Positions 1-11,749 of a stretch of 64,000 bases of DNA are shown here, piece after piece (position 1 is the first letter of the stretch; the number at the start of each line of letters is the position of its first letter). A model generated the notes under the pieces. The model worked only from the letters and a program-made list of their open reading frames with translations. It was not told the DNA's origin and did not search any database. Made by a program: the position numbers and the translations under genes. The DNA is from Isochrysis galbana (Eukaryota; Haptophyta; Isochrysidales; Isochrysidaceae): NCBI GenBank assembly GCA_018136815.1, contig CM030931.1, forward strand, positions 3,455,611 through 3,519,610. Reading direction: 5' to 3'.

Positions 1-2
1 TC

Positions 3-2693
3 TGTCGGTACTCAACCACAGTAGATGGCTCCATCTCGCGCCGCATCTACTCCCGCATCGCGGACAAGGACCTAGTACTCGTCCAGTACTTCGCCGCCGC
101 ACCGGTAGCGTACGCGCCCGAGCAATACCAACCCGCGTCGCAACCCGAGCATGTGTCCGACAGGTCGGTCGGACATCCGGGGGCCGCCTTCTCCTCGGCC
201 GCCATGTCGCTGGTGACAAGAGAGGCAACAACAGGGCAGGCAGACGCGCTGACAGTATCCTTCGGAGCCGGCGAGCTGTTGGCGTGGCAGGAGCAAAGCC
301 CGCAGGCGCTACAGCAGCAGGAGCATCCGCGAGGGCACGCGCCAACGCCTCTGCCCGCGCCCGCCGACGCCACCGGCAGCCCGACACTTGCTCGCCTGGC
401 CGAGCTCGAAGCGGAGTTGGCGCGTGTTGTGTTCGAGCGGGAGGCGGAAAGAGCAGCCGCCCGGGAGGCTGCCAACGCAGCGGCCGCGCGCATTGCGCAG
501 CTCGAGGCATGCGTGAGACGTCTAGAGGAAACGCCGCCCGGTCCATCCGGTGGCCGTGAAGTGTGTGTGCAAGCCATAGTGAAACACGAGGCTGGCAGCG
601 GCTCGCGCGCGTCTCCTTCTGCAGCGTTGCAGCATCCGCCCTCGGGCTCGACTTTGGGCCTGGCACGGGGTTGCTCGCTGCGTTCATCGTCCGAGTCGAC
701 GCCGTGGACCTCGCCGCACATGCTACCACTCGCTGGTAGCACGGCGTTGGCGTTCGAGGCGCCCGCGTCGCCTAAGGCTCAGGCGAGCGTGAGCGGCGTG
801 CAGTCAAGCTCCTTGCAGGCCGGACTCTCCGCGCTCTTTTCGCCCTTGCCGGCTGCAGTGGCGGCCGCCGCTATACCCGACGCGAGCCCGACGGACTTTG
901 CCCGGCTCACCTCGATGACCTCGGCTGGCTCGGCCGAAAGCGAGGGCACCTCGCCGCTCGGCATCGCGTTCCACTCGGTACCCTCGATGATGGCCTCCCC
1001 TGCTGGTGCTGGCCTCACACCCCTTGCTGCGCGCATGGTGGGTGCACTGCCGGGTAGCCCCGGCGCGGCCTTCGATGGCGCCAGCTGGGCACCGGACGTC
1101 GTGATGGACACCGAGCCGTCTCCAGCCGCAGGCAGCCTCGAGAGCAGGGTGGACAGCACCACCGGGCATCAGCTGGCTCTGGGCATGAGCGCGCACGAGT
1201 CCCCCGCGGGTGTGAGTGGCGGGCTGGAGGACGCCGGCGTCTATGAGCTTTCATCTGAGGCCTACGCCATGGCGGTCTCGCTCTCCACCGAGCTGGAGGT
1301 GGGGCTCGAACACCAGTTTCGCGAGCTAATTCTGTCGCTCAATCAGGGCGAGGAGAATGGTTGCGAGGCACAAGGAGCGGGCGCACGCCAGACACCAGCC
1401 TCGCAACCGCTTGGGGGGGGGGAGACAAGCACTGCTCGCAGCCCTGCCTTCGAGCCCTCGCCAGTCAAACCACCTTTCTCCCCCTACTGCTCGCGTTCTA
1501 CAAGCCTATCGCCACACCGCAGCAGTGGCGACCTCGGCAGTACCAGCCGACCGGCTGAGGAGTGGTTGGCCCCGGGCGGGCATTCGGCCCCCGGGTCTTG
1601 GGCTGAGGGCGCGCAAAGGATGCGGCAGCCCAGCTTTGGCTCGCCATGGGTGCCGGGGGAAGCTCCCACCGCCAGAGCGGCCTCAAGTGACGGCATGCCG
1701 CGTCGCGACGACCTGCTCACCAACTATTTGGCGCAGATCGATCTCACGCGACTCTGCCGCATACAACTGCGCATCCGGCAGAGGCTGCAGTTGCGCGAGC
1801 GCCGTGTGCCTGGGCATAACCACACATTTTCGCGCCACATGGGCTCCGGCAGCTCTAGCGGGCTCCTCCTTCCTCGAATCGGCTCGCCTCGTGACGAGGC
1901 AGGTGCCGCTCTTCGGCTTGGCGCGAGCAGTTTAGGAGTCATCAAGGGCGCTCAGGTCCGCTTCCGTACGCGCAAGCACAAGGACTCGCGCCGCCGCGCC
2001 GCGTCGGCGATCGTGCGCTTCTACCGCAATCAGCAGCGACAGTCGCGATGGGGCGGGCGCGACGACAAGCATAGTGCGGGCACGCACTCAGAGCACGGTG
2101 TGATGCTTGTCGACGGGCCTGACGTAAGGGCAACGCTGGGATCTGACACGGCCGTGCCAACTGCGAGCACCTTGCAGGCCCGCGCGATGCGTCTCTCAGC
2201 GGTCCGGCTCATCGAGCGCGCCTACTGGGAGTGGAAGTACCATGGAGAGCAAGCCAGGCTCGCCGCCGAGGGCAGCATCGATGGCGGTCCAGACAGCGAG
2301 CTCCACTCGTACCACGCCGAACGCCGCGCCTGCGCTGCGCGTTGCATCCAGCAGTACTTGACGAGGCAGCAGTTCCAACAGCGGCCAGTGTCGCAGCCGG
2401 GCAGCAGCAGCGGCGGGCAGGCAGCGGCTCCTGGTTGGGGAGACGGTTATACCGCCGCTCAGCTCGAAGTCATCCGTCGCGTGCAGCGGAACTTCCGCGC
2501 GCATCTGCACAAACAAGCCGAGGCGGCACATGAGTTGCACCACACCTCTTTGCGCCAGGCTGGGGCCAATGCCGGCGCACATCCACATCACGCCCACTTG
2601 TGCGATATCTTGCGTCGGGTCTATCGCGAACGGAAGCAGCGGGCGGCTGAGGAAGCTTCGTCGCAGATGTGCGACATCTTTCTGACGGAGTAG
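3..2693 (+). CDS. CAMTA-like calmodulin-binding transcription factor (5' partial)
   Basis: The frame is open from the left window edge to TAG at 2691-2693, so the 5' end is missing. The first codons give C-R-Y-S, then R-R-I-Y, then L-V-L-V-Q-Y-F, the order of conserved residues at the end of a CG-1 DNA-binding domain (C-x-Y ... RRxY ... VLVxY). A coiled coil rich in Ala, Glu and Arg lies near 385-535. A long Ser/Pro/Ala/Gly-rich region follows. At the C-terminus, 1990-2540, there are IQ-like segments, including AIVRFYRNQQRQSR, CIQQYLTRQQFQQR and VQRNFRAHLHK. CG-1 plus IQ is the CAMTA layout, implying nuclear, calmodulin-regulated DNA binding. No TIG domain or ankyrin repeats are visible, which is unusual for the family. 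Downstream of 153 there is no splice need. The CG-1 assignment rests on about 30 residues. Confidence 0.6.
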   Translation, partial: CRYSTTVDGSISRRIYSRIADKDLVLVQYFAAAPVAYAPEQYQPASQPEHVSDRSVGHPGAAFSSAAMSLVTREATTGQADALTVSFGAGELLAWQEQSPQALQQQEHPRGHAPTPLPAPADATGSPTLARLAELEAELARVVFEREAERAAAREAANAAAARIAQLEACVRRLEETPPGPSGGREVCVQAIVKHEAGSGSRASPSAALQHPPSGSTLGLARGCSLRSSSESTPWTSPHMLPLAGSTALAFEAPASPKAQASVSGVQSSSLQAGLSALFSPLPAAVAAAAIPDASPTDFARLTSMTSAGSAESEGTSPLGIAFHSVPSMMASPAGAGLTPLAARMVGALPGSPGAAFDGASWAPDVVMDTEPSPAAGSLESRVDSTTGHQLALGMSAHESPAGVSGGLEDAGVYELSSEAYAMAVSLSTELEVGLEHQFRELILSLNQGEENGCEAQGAGARQTPASQPLGGGETSTARSPAFEPSPVKPPFSPYCSRSTSLSPHRSSGDLGSTSRPAEEWLAPGGHSAPGSWAEGAQRMRQPSFGSPWVPGEAPTARAASSDGMPRRDDLLTNYLAQIDLTRLCRIQLRIRQRLQLRERRVPGHNHTFSRHMGSGSSSGLLLPRIGSPRDEAGAALRLGASSLGVIKGAQVRFRTRKHKDSRRRAASAIVRFYRNQQRQSRWGGRDDKHSAGTHSEHGVMLVDGPDVRATLGSDTAVPTASTLQARAMRLSAVRLIERAYWEWKYHGEQARLAAEGSIDGGPDSELHSYHAERRACAARCIQQYLTRQQFQQRPVSQPGSSSGGQAAAPGWGDGYTAAQLEVIRRVQRNFRAHLHKQAEAAHELHHTSLRQAGANAGAHPHHAHLCDILRRVYRERKQRAAEEASSQMCDIFLTE

Positions 2694-3189
2694 CATGGCA
2701 GCTTGAGGTAGCAAGAAGTTAATATAGCCATCAAAACATCTGAGCATTAGTACCACTTCTCCCACTAGCCTAGTACTATCACTATCCTTAGCCCGGTCAC
2801 TCACTAGGAGGGTGCGAAGGGCACCATCGCTAATGGGCAAACGAGGACCTAAATAAGCTCCCTATAGGTTCTGGTATGAGAGATCAGCAAAAAAAATCCG
2901 GGGTCCTCCGGCAAAATTTTCGAAAAATACTCAATTTCAGGCCTCTGACAGCCGCGCAGAAATATACAACGGGCCCCCTCCGGTATAATTTTATCGATGG
3001 CGTTCAAGCGCGCCTCTCGCAGCGCATTACGAAGCCATGGTCATCACCAGCAAACACGGTCGATACAGCCTGGTTCTGTACGCACCGCAATACAATACTT
3101 CTATGATTTCATGGACTTGAACGTGTACGTAATTATCACAAAAACTATGAAGACGCTCAACGCTAAAATCGCCAAGGGATAGAGAGCCC
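2694..3189. other. 3' flank without recognisable gene
   Basis: This stretch is the 3' flank of the CAMTA-like gene and moderately AT-richer than the coding sequence. Short open frames are present but have no domain or codon signature. I see no RNA gene or repeat in it. Confidence 0.5.
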
Positions 3190-3340
3190 AACTTCGACCC
3201 GCGACCGGCGGCGCCACGAGGCCGTTCTTGTGCCCGCTCACCGAGTAGATGCCGCATCACGCACCATATCGCGGCATCCCGCCCTCACAGCCACGCCAAT
3301 CGCGCCCGCCGCCCCCGCGCACCGCGTCGAAATCAGCCCT
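3190..3340. repeat. Fragment of the roughly 200-nt unit repeated at 55.5-55.9 kb
   Basis: The core CACGCCAATCGC ... GCGTCGAA and the separate CCCAACTTCG ... GCGAC block resemble two tandem units at 55545-55900, but the order of the two blocks is what would be seen across a unit boundary. The copy is diverged. Function unknown. Confidence 0.45.
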
Positions 3341-3349
3341 TTGCGGGCG

Positions 3350-3604
3350 CCGGTGATGACGACGTCACGCCCCCAAGACGCACCGTGAGCCGGGCCAGCA
3401 TGGCTGCTGTGCTTGGTGTGGCCGGAGCCACGGGCCGTGTGGCGCGACGGGGGTCGCGCGCACCTGCTCGGCCTCTGATGGCGGGCGCGGCCGCTTCAAC
3501 AGCGACTGCTCCATGGGGGCTGGGGGGGCGCCCTCGGCGGGGGACCCGAAGGAGAGGAGGGGAGCGGCGGCGCGCTCCATGGCAACTGACTATAAAGTTA
3601 GTTG
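3350..3604 (-). mobile_element. 5' end of a LINE-type element (ORF1 start)
   Basis: Reading the minus strand, the sequence AACTAACTTTATAG is followed by ATGGAGCGCGCC and an ORF1 N-terminus beginning MERAAAPLLSF. The same leader and MER-A/G-A-P start occur at 43218-43400 on the plus strand, and related MERA starts occur at 16928 and 39652 on the minus strand. The copy breaks off within about 250 nt, so it is only a 5' scrap. A hairpin with 9-bp stems (CTCGTTTCC ... GGAAACGAG) lies just outside the 5' end. Confidence 0.65.
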
Positions 3605-3805
3605 ACTCGTTTCCAAAGAGGAAACGAGCTTCGCTCCGACAGGATACCAAAGACAAAGGAATGACGGGGGGAAGGGGAGGAGGTGGAGGGAAGGGAAATG
3701 AAGGGCGATGTCAGTGCAGATAGGAGGGTATCTTAGTACAGCAGGTGTGTAGCAGCCCAGAATCTTCAGATGTGTTGTTTTTAGGATGCGGTGCGCGGTG
3801 TGCAC

Positions 3806-3999
3806 CCTAGATGGGAAAATACGGTGCAGGGGCCTGCAAATGCAAATACAGCCAAATACATATGTATTTGGCCTCCGGCCAAATACATTTCAAATACATT
3901 CGAGGCCTACAACCCAGGACACGCTTCAAATACAGCCAAATACATTGTATTTGGTCTCTGGCCAAATACGGTAAATACGTATTTCCCATCTACTTTAGG
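3806..3999. mobile_element. Non-autonomous hAT-like MITE with 8-bp target duplication
   Basis: The left end reads CCTAGATGGGAAAATACG and the right end is its inverted counterpart with a 4-nt insertion (ending TTTAGG at 3999). Both sides are flanked by the direct repeat GTGTGCAC (3798-3805 and 4000-4007), an 8-bp target site duplication typical of hAT transposons. The interior is packed with AAATACRG words and nested palindromes, including a perfect 22-nt palindrome at 3851-3872. The same terminal repeat bounds a 1.4-kb element at 56678-58051. No coding capacity. Confidence 0.75.
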
Positions 4000-4097
4000 G
4001 TGTGCACGTGTGCACAGAACAGCGACGGGAAGAGGGTGTGCCGGGCACACTTTTTAACTACTAAGACTGCCCTCGACCCGCGGCGCGCGCGCGCTCT

Positions 4098-4613
4098 CTC
4101 TCTCCTTTTCTCTTCTTCTCTGTCCCCGCCCCCCCTCTTCCATTTCAGCGTTGGCTTCTTTCACCTCGTCTCTTTTCCCTTTACATCTCTCGGTCCGCCT
4201 CCGCTGAGATCTCTCTCTCTCTCCCCTTCTCTCCCTTTCCTTGGCTCCCTTTCCCTCTCTACTTCTCTCTCTCTCTCTTTTCTCCTCCCTCTCGTCTCTA
4301 AGTCTCTACTCGCCCCCTCCCCCCCCTCTCTAACCGTCCAGCCGCCCCCCCCCCCCGCCCCCCCCCCAGCCGCGCGATCGCTCCCCGTCCAGCGCGAGCG
4401 GGAACCGCTCCCTCTCCCTCCCTCTCTCCCTCTCCCTCCCTCTCCCTCTCCCTCTCCCTCTCCCTCCCTCTCTTCGCTCTCACTGCCTCCCTGCGCGCCT
4501 GCCTCCCTGCCTCCCTGCTCCCCTCCCTCTCCCTCCCTCTCCCTCTCCTTGCCTCTCCCTCTCCCTCTCCCTCTGCCTCCCTCTCTCCCTGCCCCATTCC
4601 CCCCGGCTCTCAC
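4098..4613. repeat. Polypyrimidine tract upstream of the ABC transporter
   Basis: The plus strand is almost entirely C and T, with CTCTCT runs and CCCTCT minisatellite units, ending directly before the ATG at 4617. It is probably the promoter and 5' untranslated region of the transporter. Translated frames here are low-complexity Ser/Pro/Leu and are not genes. Confidence 0.8.
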
Positions 4614-4616
4614 GTG

Positions 4617-7600
4617 ATGCAGGCAAACTCCTCTCCCCCACCCTCAGCGCACGCATCATTCGACGAGGCACTCTCGGCGGCGGAGCGCGAGGCGGCGGCC
4701 GCCGTCTCTGCCCTCGCACGCACGAGGGAAGCCGCGGCGCGGCTGCGCCAACGGTTGGCCTCCTCGTCCTCCTCGCGACCGTACGCGCCGCTAGCTGATG
4801 AGCAGAGCGAGGCGGAGCGGGAGGCGCAGGAAGAGACGGCGCTGCGGCTCTCTCTCGAGCGCGAGTCGGAAGGCTCAAACTGCTGCAGTGCTGCGCGAGC
4901 TTCCGAGCGTGGCTCGCAGCACGCCTCCGAGCGGCCGCCTTCCGCTGCGCACCGCAAGTCGAGTGAGGTGCACATGAGCACGCTGACGGAGCTGTGGGGC
5001 GCCGTTTTCAACGACCGGGAGCCGGCCGTCTCGTTGCGCAAGCTCTATTCGTTCGCGACGTGGCTCGATCTGGCACTGCTCGGCGCCTCCTCTCTCTTCG
5101 CCTTCGCTTCTGGCCTTTGCCTACCCGCCACACTCTACTTCTTTGCAGGCACGATGGACTCTGTTGGCCGAGCAATGGCCGGCGGCTTCAACGCCGACGC
5201 GCTACTCCAGCAGTCCAAGATGATGATCGTGGTGGGCCTGGTGTATATTGTGTGCACTGCGGTGTACACCGCGCTCGCCGACGTGGCCAAAGCGCGCCAG
5301 GTCGCCCAGTACAAGAAGCGTTACCTGCGCGCCATCCTCCGGCAGGACGTGGGCTGGTTTGACACGTCCAACCCGCAGGAGCTCGCGACGCGCTTCGGCG
5401 AGGCGATTCTCGCGGTCGAGGACGGTGTTTCCTTCAAAGCGATGATGGTGCTCGAGGCGTGCTATACGCTGCTCTTCGCCTATGCTCTCGGATTCCACTT
5501 CGGCTGGGACGTCTGCTTGGTCGTCTTTGCTGCCTCGCCCATCGCGGGCGTCTCGGGCGCCATTGCCATCTTCATTGCGCTCTCTGCCGGCCAGAAAATC
5601 ACCGACGCTTACGCAGCGGCAGGCGCCATTGCGTCGGAGGCGCTCTCCTCAATGCGCACCGTCGCCTCGTTCGGGCTCGAGCGCGTGGTTGCGGAGCGAT
5701 ACGAGCGCAAGCTCGCGCGCGCCGAACGCTTCGGCATCTCCTTTGTGTGGCAGGCAGGGTTGGCCATGTCAGTGCTTGTCGCGTCCATCGCTGTCATGAT
5801 GTGCTCAGGCCTGCTCTACGGCGGGCTAAGCGTCGCACGAGAGCAGAAAGCGAGCGTCTTTCAGTACGCGGTGGACATGACGTGGGGTGAGATCTTCGAG
5901 TCGATGGGCATGCTTGATAAGATGCGCGGCCGGCTGGAGGCGGCGCCACCACCTGCTCCGGGCGAGGGCGGCGGCGGCGAAGTTTTCGGCGGCCTCGGTG
6001 TACCCGACTGGGTTGACGTGGTCGGTGCGTTCGAGGGCGCGAGTGCTTGGGCGGCGTCCTCGATCGGGCTCGACCGCGTCCATTACAAGTACTGCACGTA
6101 CGATTGCGGCGACCAGTTCAACATGCTCAATCTTGATTTCCAGTCCACCATCTCGCTCGTAACCCAGGTGTGGCCGGCCCGCTGCGAGCCCGCCAATGCT
6201 CAGGCCCTTCGCAACCTGCCGGCGCGTTTGCGTATGACTGGCCCTCGAGTAGTGCGACGCTCATCTCCCACCTTTCCCCTAAGGAGCCGATGCCACTCGC
6301 CGCTCGAGATGCATTCCACGTCGCCGAGTGCGACTCCGACGCCTTCCCGCTCGAGCCGTTCCTGCTCACGTGCGCCACAGCAGGAGCACTCGCGACCAAT
6401 GCGACGGCACTCCGCATGTTTCTCCAGCAGGGCAACGTCACCGCCTTCGCACAATACGCCCAGGAAAGCGGCTCGTACTTCCCTTGCATGCGGTCAGGAG
6501 CTACAGTGCTTCTAGCCATCTTCGCGGTGCAGATCGGAATGATGCACTTTGTCCTTATTGCGCAAAGCAGCGCAACCATCATGAAGGCATGCAAGATGGC
6601 CGCGCCTGTGCACAAGACGATCCAGCGGCGCCCCATCATCGACTCGTTCGCCCAGGACGGTCTCAGGCCGTCCGCCGTTTGCGGCGCTATCTCGGTGCGC
6701 GACGTCACGTTTGCGTATCCCGCGGCGCCCGACCATCAGGTGTGCCGAGGCTACTCGCTAGAAATCAGTGCAGGGCAGACAGCCGCCTTGTGCGGGCCGT
6801 CGGGCGCGGGCAAGTCGACAATCATCGCCTTGATTGAGCGCTTCTACGATCCCGTTACTGGCGCCGTCCTCCTGGACGGCGTCGATCTTCGCGAGCTCAA
6901 CGTGCGTTGGTTACGGCAGCAGATCGGGCTCGTTGGCCAGGAGCCTGTGCTCTTCGTGGGCAGCGTCATGGAGAACATTGCCTATGGTAAGGAGGGCGCC
7001 ACACGAGAGGAGGTCGAGGAGGCCGCGCGCAACGCAAACGCTCATAGCTTCATCATGAGCAACCTGCCACGCGGATACGACAACCCCGTCGGCCAGGGCG
7101 GTGGCATGCTCTCTGGCGGCCAGAAGCAACGCATCGCAATCGCTCGTGCAATTGTGCGCAAGCCGGCCATCCTCCTGCTCGACGAGGCCACCTCAGCGCT
7201 GGACACGGCGAGCGAGCGCGTCGTTCAAGCTGCCATTGACACGATCATGCAGCGGCAGCGCCGGACGACCGTCACGATTGCGCATAGGCTCAGCACCATC
7301 CGCAACGCTGACACCATCGCCGTGGTCAAGGACGGGCGGGTTGTCGAGCAAGGCACGTGGGACGAGCTGGTCGCGATCGAAGGGGGCGAGTTTCGAGAGC
7401 TTGCGCGGCGGCAGCCGCCGCAGACGCCCGCCATCACTCCACAGCCGACAGCAGAGGGTGTGTGCTCCTCCTCGGCAAGTACGGCAGGCGACGGCGTGGC
7501 GGGCTCGCGCGCCGGGGTTCACGTGCGACAGCGATTGGCCTCGAACGAGATCTTCTCATGGGCCAACGAGAAAGGATGCAAGCTGCACGCCGGCTCACAG

Positions 7601-9666
7601 GGCGACAGCGAGTGGGTCTTCTGGCGGCTGATGCGCCTGCAGAAGCGCGGGGATGGCTTCTTGCTCTGCGTTGGATCCATTTTCTCCATGGCTGATGGCT
7701 GTTCCGTCCCGATGCTTGGCTTCACCTTCACCAAGCTGGCGGTCTCACTCTTCCGGACGGATCCGTACCGCATCGAGTCGGACGTCATCTACTGGAGCAC
7801 CGCGTACGTTGCTATCGGTTTGATAATGGTCCCCCTCCTCACGTGCGAGGTCGGTATCTTCGGCACGACCGGCGAGCACCTCACACGCAACCTGCGTGCG
7901 CTCTCGATCCGCTCGCTTGTTCGCCAAGAAATAGGCTACTTTGACGACCCGGCGCATTCGGCGGGTGCCCTCACGCTCTTTCTGAGCGAGAAGGTCACAC
8001 TCGTGCAGGCTGTCAACGGGGAGAAGCTCGCGGTTGCGATCCGGCAGCTCTCGACGTTGTGTTTCGGCACATGGCTCGTCTTCACGTACGGCTACTGGCA
8101 GCTCGGCGCAATCATGCTGGCGGCGGCACCCGTGATGGCGGTGACAATGGGCATCCTTATGGTGGTCGTCTTCGGGCTGCGCAACCCGCGGCCTAGTGGC
8201 GAGGGTCCGGAGGCGCAGAATAGTGTAGGCTCGCTTGTGGGCGAAGTTGTGCTCGGAATCCGCACTGTGGCATCATACGGCGCTGAACACCGCTTCTACG
8301 AGGCGTACACGGCGACAGCCGATGCCGAGGCACGGCGCGCCATGCTCTCCTCGGCACTGACTGGCCTTGCCGTTGGTATTGGCAAAGGGACCCCCGTCGT
8401 CTTCATCGGGGCGGTCAGCTACTACGGCTCCCTCCTGATCGAGGCTGACTTCAATAGCCTAACTGCCGAGATCATGCGTATGTTCCTCGAGCCCGAGTCG
8501 CTATCTGACCCAAAGTTCGTCTCTGCCGACTTGACGACCGGCTGCCTCAACGCGCAAATATACACGTTATTGGAAAAGTTCCTTGTGCCTGTGATGGTAA
8601 TATTTTTCATGTCCATCGGCATGGGGGCTGTGGGTGTCATCGTCACAGACTCACAGGTACGTTTATCACGGAATACGGGGCCTACTATACTGCTCTACGC
8701 GCCGCTCGGGCGCTGCGCTCTCTATGGAAATAGGCGCTCGCTCGGTTGATTCACCAATCCTGCGTCTCCGCGTGCACGTTTCCATGTCTCTTAGCCTCGC
8801 CCCTGTTTTGAACGACTCAACCTTCGTAGAATGCTCTCCAAGCTGCTCGGCTGCTATTCCAGACGCTCACACGGCGCTCGCGCATCGACCCCACCGATGA
8901 CAAGGGAAGCACTCTGCCCCATCTTCGTGGGGACATTTCTATACGCGACGTCGTTTTCGCGTACCCGGCGGCGCCCGACCACCTCATCTGCAACGGCTAC
9001 TCCCTCGAGATCAAGGCGGGCCAGACCGTCGCCCTTTGCGGACCTTCTGGAGCGGGCAAGTCAACTCTAATCTCGCTCATCGAACGCTTCTACGACCCAC
9101 AACAAGGATGCGTGTGCATCGACGGTGTGGACCTGAAGCAGCTGAACGTGCGCTGGTTGCGCCGACAAATTGCGTTGGTGGGCCAAGAGCCGATACTCTT
9201 CCTAGGCACGGTCGCAGAGAACATCGCGTACGGCAACGAGGGGGCGACGCGTGAGATGGTGGAGGAAGCAGCGCGTAGCGCGAATGCGTTCGACTTTGTG
9301 ATGCAAAACCTTCCTCACGGGTTCAGTACCAACGTTGGCATTCGAGGTGGCATGCTTTCTGGCGGTCAGAAGCAACGCATTGCGATTGCGCGCGCCATTG
9401 TGCGCAAACCGGCAATCTTGCTTCTCGATGAGGCAACGTCAGCCCTTGACACGTCGAGCGAGCGCATCGTCCAAGCTGCCATCGACGAGATCATGCAAAA
9501 GCAACAACGGACGACGGTCATGATTGCCCATCGACTCAGCACGATTGAAGGCGCTGACTTGATCGCGGTTATCAAGGCGGGACGCGTCACCGAGCAAGGG
9601 ACGCACGACCAATTATTAGCTCTAAATGGCATTTACTCAGATCTTGTGAACGCTCAGAATGCATGA
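4617..9666 (+). CDS. Full-length ABCB/MDR-type (P-glycoprotein-like) ABC exporter
   Basis: This gene encodes a TMD1-NBD1-TMD2-NBD2 exporter, expected in a membrane and driven by ATP. Exon 1 (from 4617) has a charged N-terminal region and TM1-TM5. NBD1 has Walker A GPSGAGKST (about 6795), Q-loop, LSGGQ signature, Walker B ILLLDEATSALD and H-loop IAHR. TMD2 spans about 7620-8650. NBD2, with the same motifs, ends at TGA 9666. Intron 8657-8829 is clear: CAG/GTACGT donor, TTCGTAG acceptor, phase 0, restoring the linker NALQAARLLFQTLTRRSRID. The reading frame also changes between 6167 and 6428. An intron 6168-6427 (CAG/GTGTGG ... CTCCAG) fits, but its exact limits are uncertain. An unusually long extracellular region with cysteines lies between TM5 and TM6 of the first half. 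The substrate cannot be told from sequence. Confidence 0.93.
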
Positions 9667-11029
9667 GTGCATGAGGTGACCCCACTTGAGAACCGGATCC
9701 CGAGTAGTCGGGCACCAAGCGCCGATCATCGATAATTGGCGGCACGGCCGCAGCCTCCTTGGTGCACACTCGCCTCCATACGTACTTTGCGCGGATGGGA
9801 AGAGGGGGGGGGGGGGGGGGCGAAGTCTACATCGCGAAACAAGCTTTCTCGATGTGACCCATCGTACGTGAGTGAGTGAGCGACGATCCCCGATTCTCCG
9901 GAAGTGCATGCCATTTCTTTGCTTCACCTATTGCTCTATTGCTATTGCCTTCGCTTCTTTACTTTCGCCTTTTTATTTATTAGGTGGGCGATGGCGGGGC
10001 TGCCGCGCTCACAAAGCCATCCTCGCCACTAGCATGCCGCGGCGTGCCGCCGCGCTGCGCACACCCCCGTCGTGGCCGGTATGCAAGGACATGTGCCCCC
10101 GCTTTGCGAGCGCTTAGCGCACGGGCTTGGACTTGCTTGCCGTTCAACAATAGGACACCAGATACTAGTAGTAATACTAGCTCCGAAAACCATCGTAAAC
10201 TGCCCCCCAGAATCCACACGTGCAGACGGTGTGGCCGCTACCGTGAAGATTCGTGCCACCTAACGTTGTGCGTTGTGCCTCTCGACGTCCAAAAAAACAT
10301 CTTACCTTTTAGAAGATTCACGAGACTACACGCACCCACTTGGGGCCCGGTAACTAGTACCTCCCAAGCGAGAAGCATTCATTCATCACTACCTAACAAG
10401 AGTCTGCAATTTAAGATTCGGTTGTTTTTTTACACCACTGCCTCCCTCCCGTGGGACCTATTTTAACCCCACACCCCACACCCCACACCCCGTTTCCCCC
10501 AAAAGGAGGGTGTGTGGTGTGTGGGGGGGGGGGGGGTGACCCGACTTCTTCTTCTTCTTTTTCTTGAGCGCGGCTTTTTGCAACATCGCCTCCGGCTCCG
10601 CCTTCCGGGTCAGCAAAACGTCTTGTCCACCATGGAGAAGGGGTAGAACTTCACTTTCCAAAATGCTAGGAGGAGAAGGAAATACAGTGCGATGACGGCC
10701 AGTGCAGGGCAACCCGCGAGGTCGTCTCCTGCTGAGCGCAGCCTGGGCCTGTAATTTAACGTTAATACGGCCGGGTTTTTGCTGTTGAACAGCGTAGCAC
10801 CGCATCCGGTCGGCGAGGTGGGGCTGCAGCGGAGTCTGAGATAGAAGTTGGCGCGTACTTCACGCAGCTGACCGTAAGCTGACCGACTCCAACTCGTTCA
10901 TCGGGAATCGGGAAGGCAGCTTAATGTAGCTGTTTGAGGCCGCGGATGGCGGCCGGTCAAGGAGATACAAAGCCGTAGTCAAATATTTCATTCTGAACGC
11001 CGACGGGGTGTCAGCGATGGACAGCTTCG
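9667..11029. other. Intergenic, no gene recognised
   Basis: It contains G-runs near 9806 and an imperfect inverted repeat at about 10465-10535, where CCCCACACCCCACACC faces GGTGTGTGGTGTGTGGGG. The open frames present lack domains or conserved features. Confidence 0.5.
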
Positions 11030-11520
11030 ACGTCATCTACACGAATGGCCCCTCTTCCCTCTTCCTCCTCTCTTCCCTGCCCCTGCGGCTCGGGCCTCGG
11101 GCCCATGGCGCGCGCCTGCGGCCCCGCTTCAGGTCCCTAGGTGGCCTGCAGGGGCCTCTGGGTGCCCAGCTCACAGGGCAGGTGAGGCTGGGGCATGGGG
11201 CATGGCTCTGGCCCCTTCTGCCTCTCCGTGCCTTTGCACGTCGACGCGAGCTGGCTGGTGGCTGGGTATCCAGAGGGATCTAGAGGGAGGAGGAGGGTTG
11301 GCCAGAGCGATGGGCTCGCTAGCGAGGGCCAAGGCGTGCGTTCTAGGCGAGTCTGTGGGGAGAGGAGTGGGTCAGCAAGGCAGTGTGCTCCTGGCAAGCC
11401 ATAAGGCATGCCAGGAGGGTGGGTGGTTCCTCCCCCACAGCTGGGGAGGAATGGAGAGAGCGAGAGAGGGGGAGGGTCGTGCCCCCCCCATGGGCCATGG
11501 GCGGACTAAGTATAAATTTA
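11030..11520 (-). mobile_element. Short LINE-derived element (MACQE family), minus strand
   Basis: Reading the minus strand from about 11520, AAATTTATACTT is followed by an ATG and a frame containing LLACLMACQEHTALLTHS. A near-identical peptide is encoded by the element at 28413-29181 (MACQEATALLTHSLPHR), and a relative lies on the plus strand at 47100-47400. No convincing target duplication was found for this copy. Confidence 0.6.
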
Positions 11521-11749
11521 GATGGATCGTCATTGCATGACATACGTGTCATATCACACCCTGACTCGCGTGCACAGACCGACCGTCGAGGTCGCCATGC
11601 ATCATGATTGAATCATCGACGGGGCTTCGGCGAATAGGCTAGGTTTGGCAGCTCAACTTAGGCCCTACAGCGCCCAAACTGGCTACAGGGGCTAGAAGAG
11701 AACTAGCGTAAAGGAGCAGCAGCCGGCTCGGCCGGATCCGCACCCGTGA

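Noticed and set aside
4161-4613. Arg/Glu/Gly-rich minus-strand frame upstream of the ABC gene
   Set aside because: Antisense of a polypyrimidine tract.
6168-6427. Treating the frame change in the ABC gene as a frameshift mutation
   Set aside because: Both halves are otherwise intact, a GT-AG intron fits, and another intron is certain in the same gene. A frameshift is still possible without RNA evidence.
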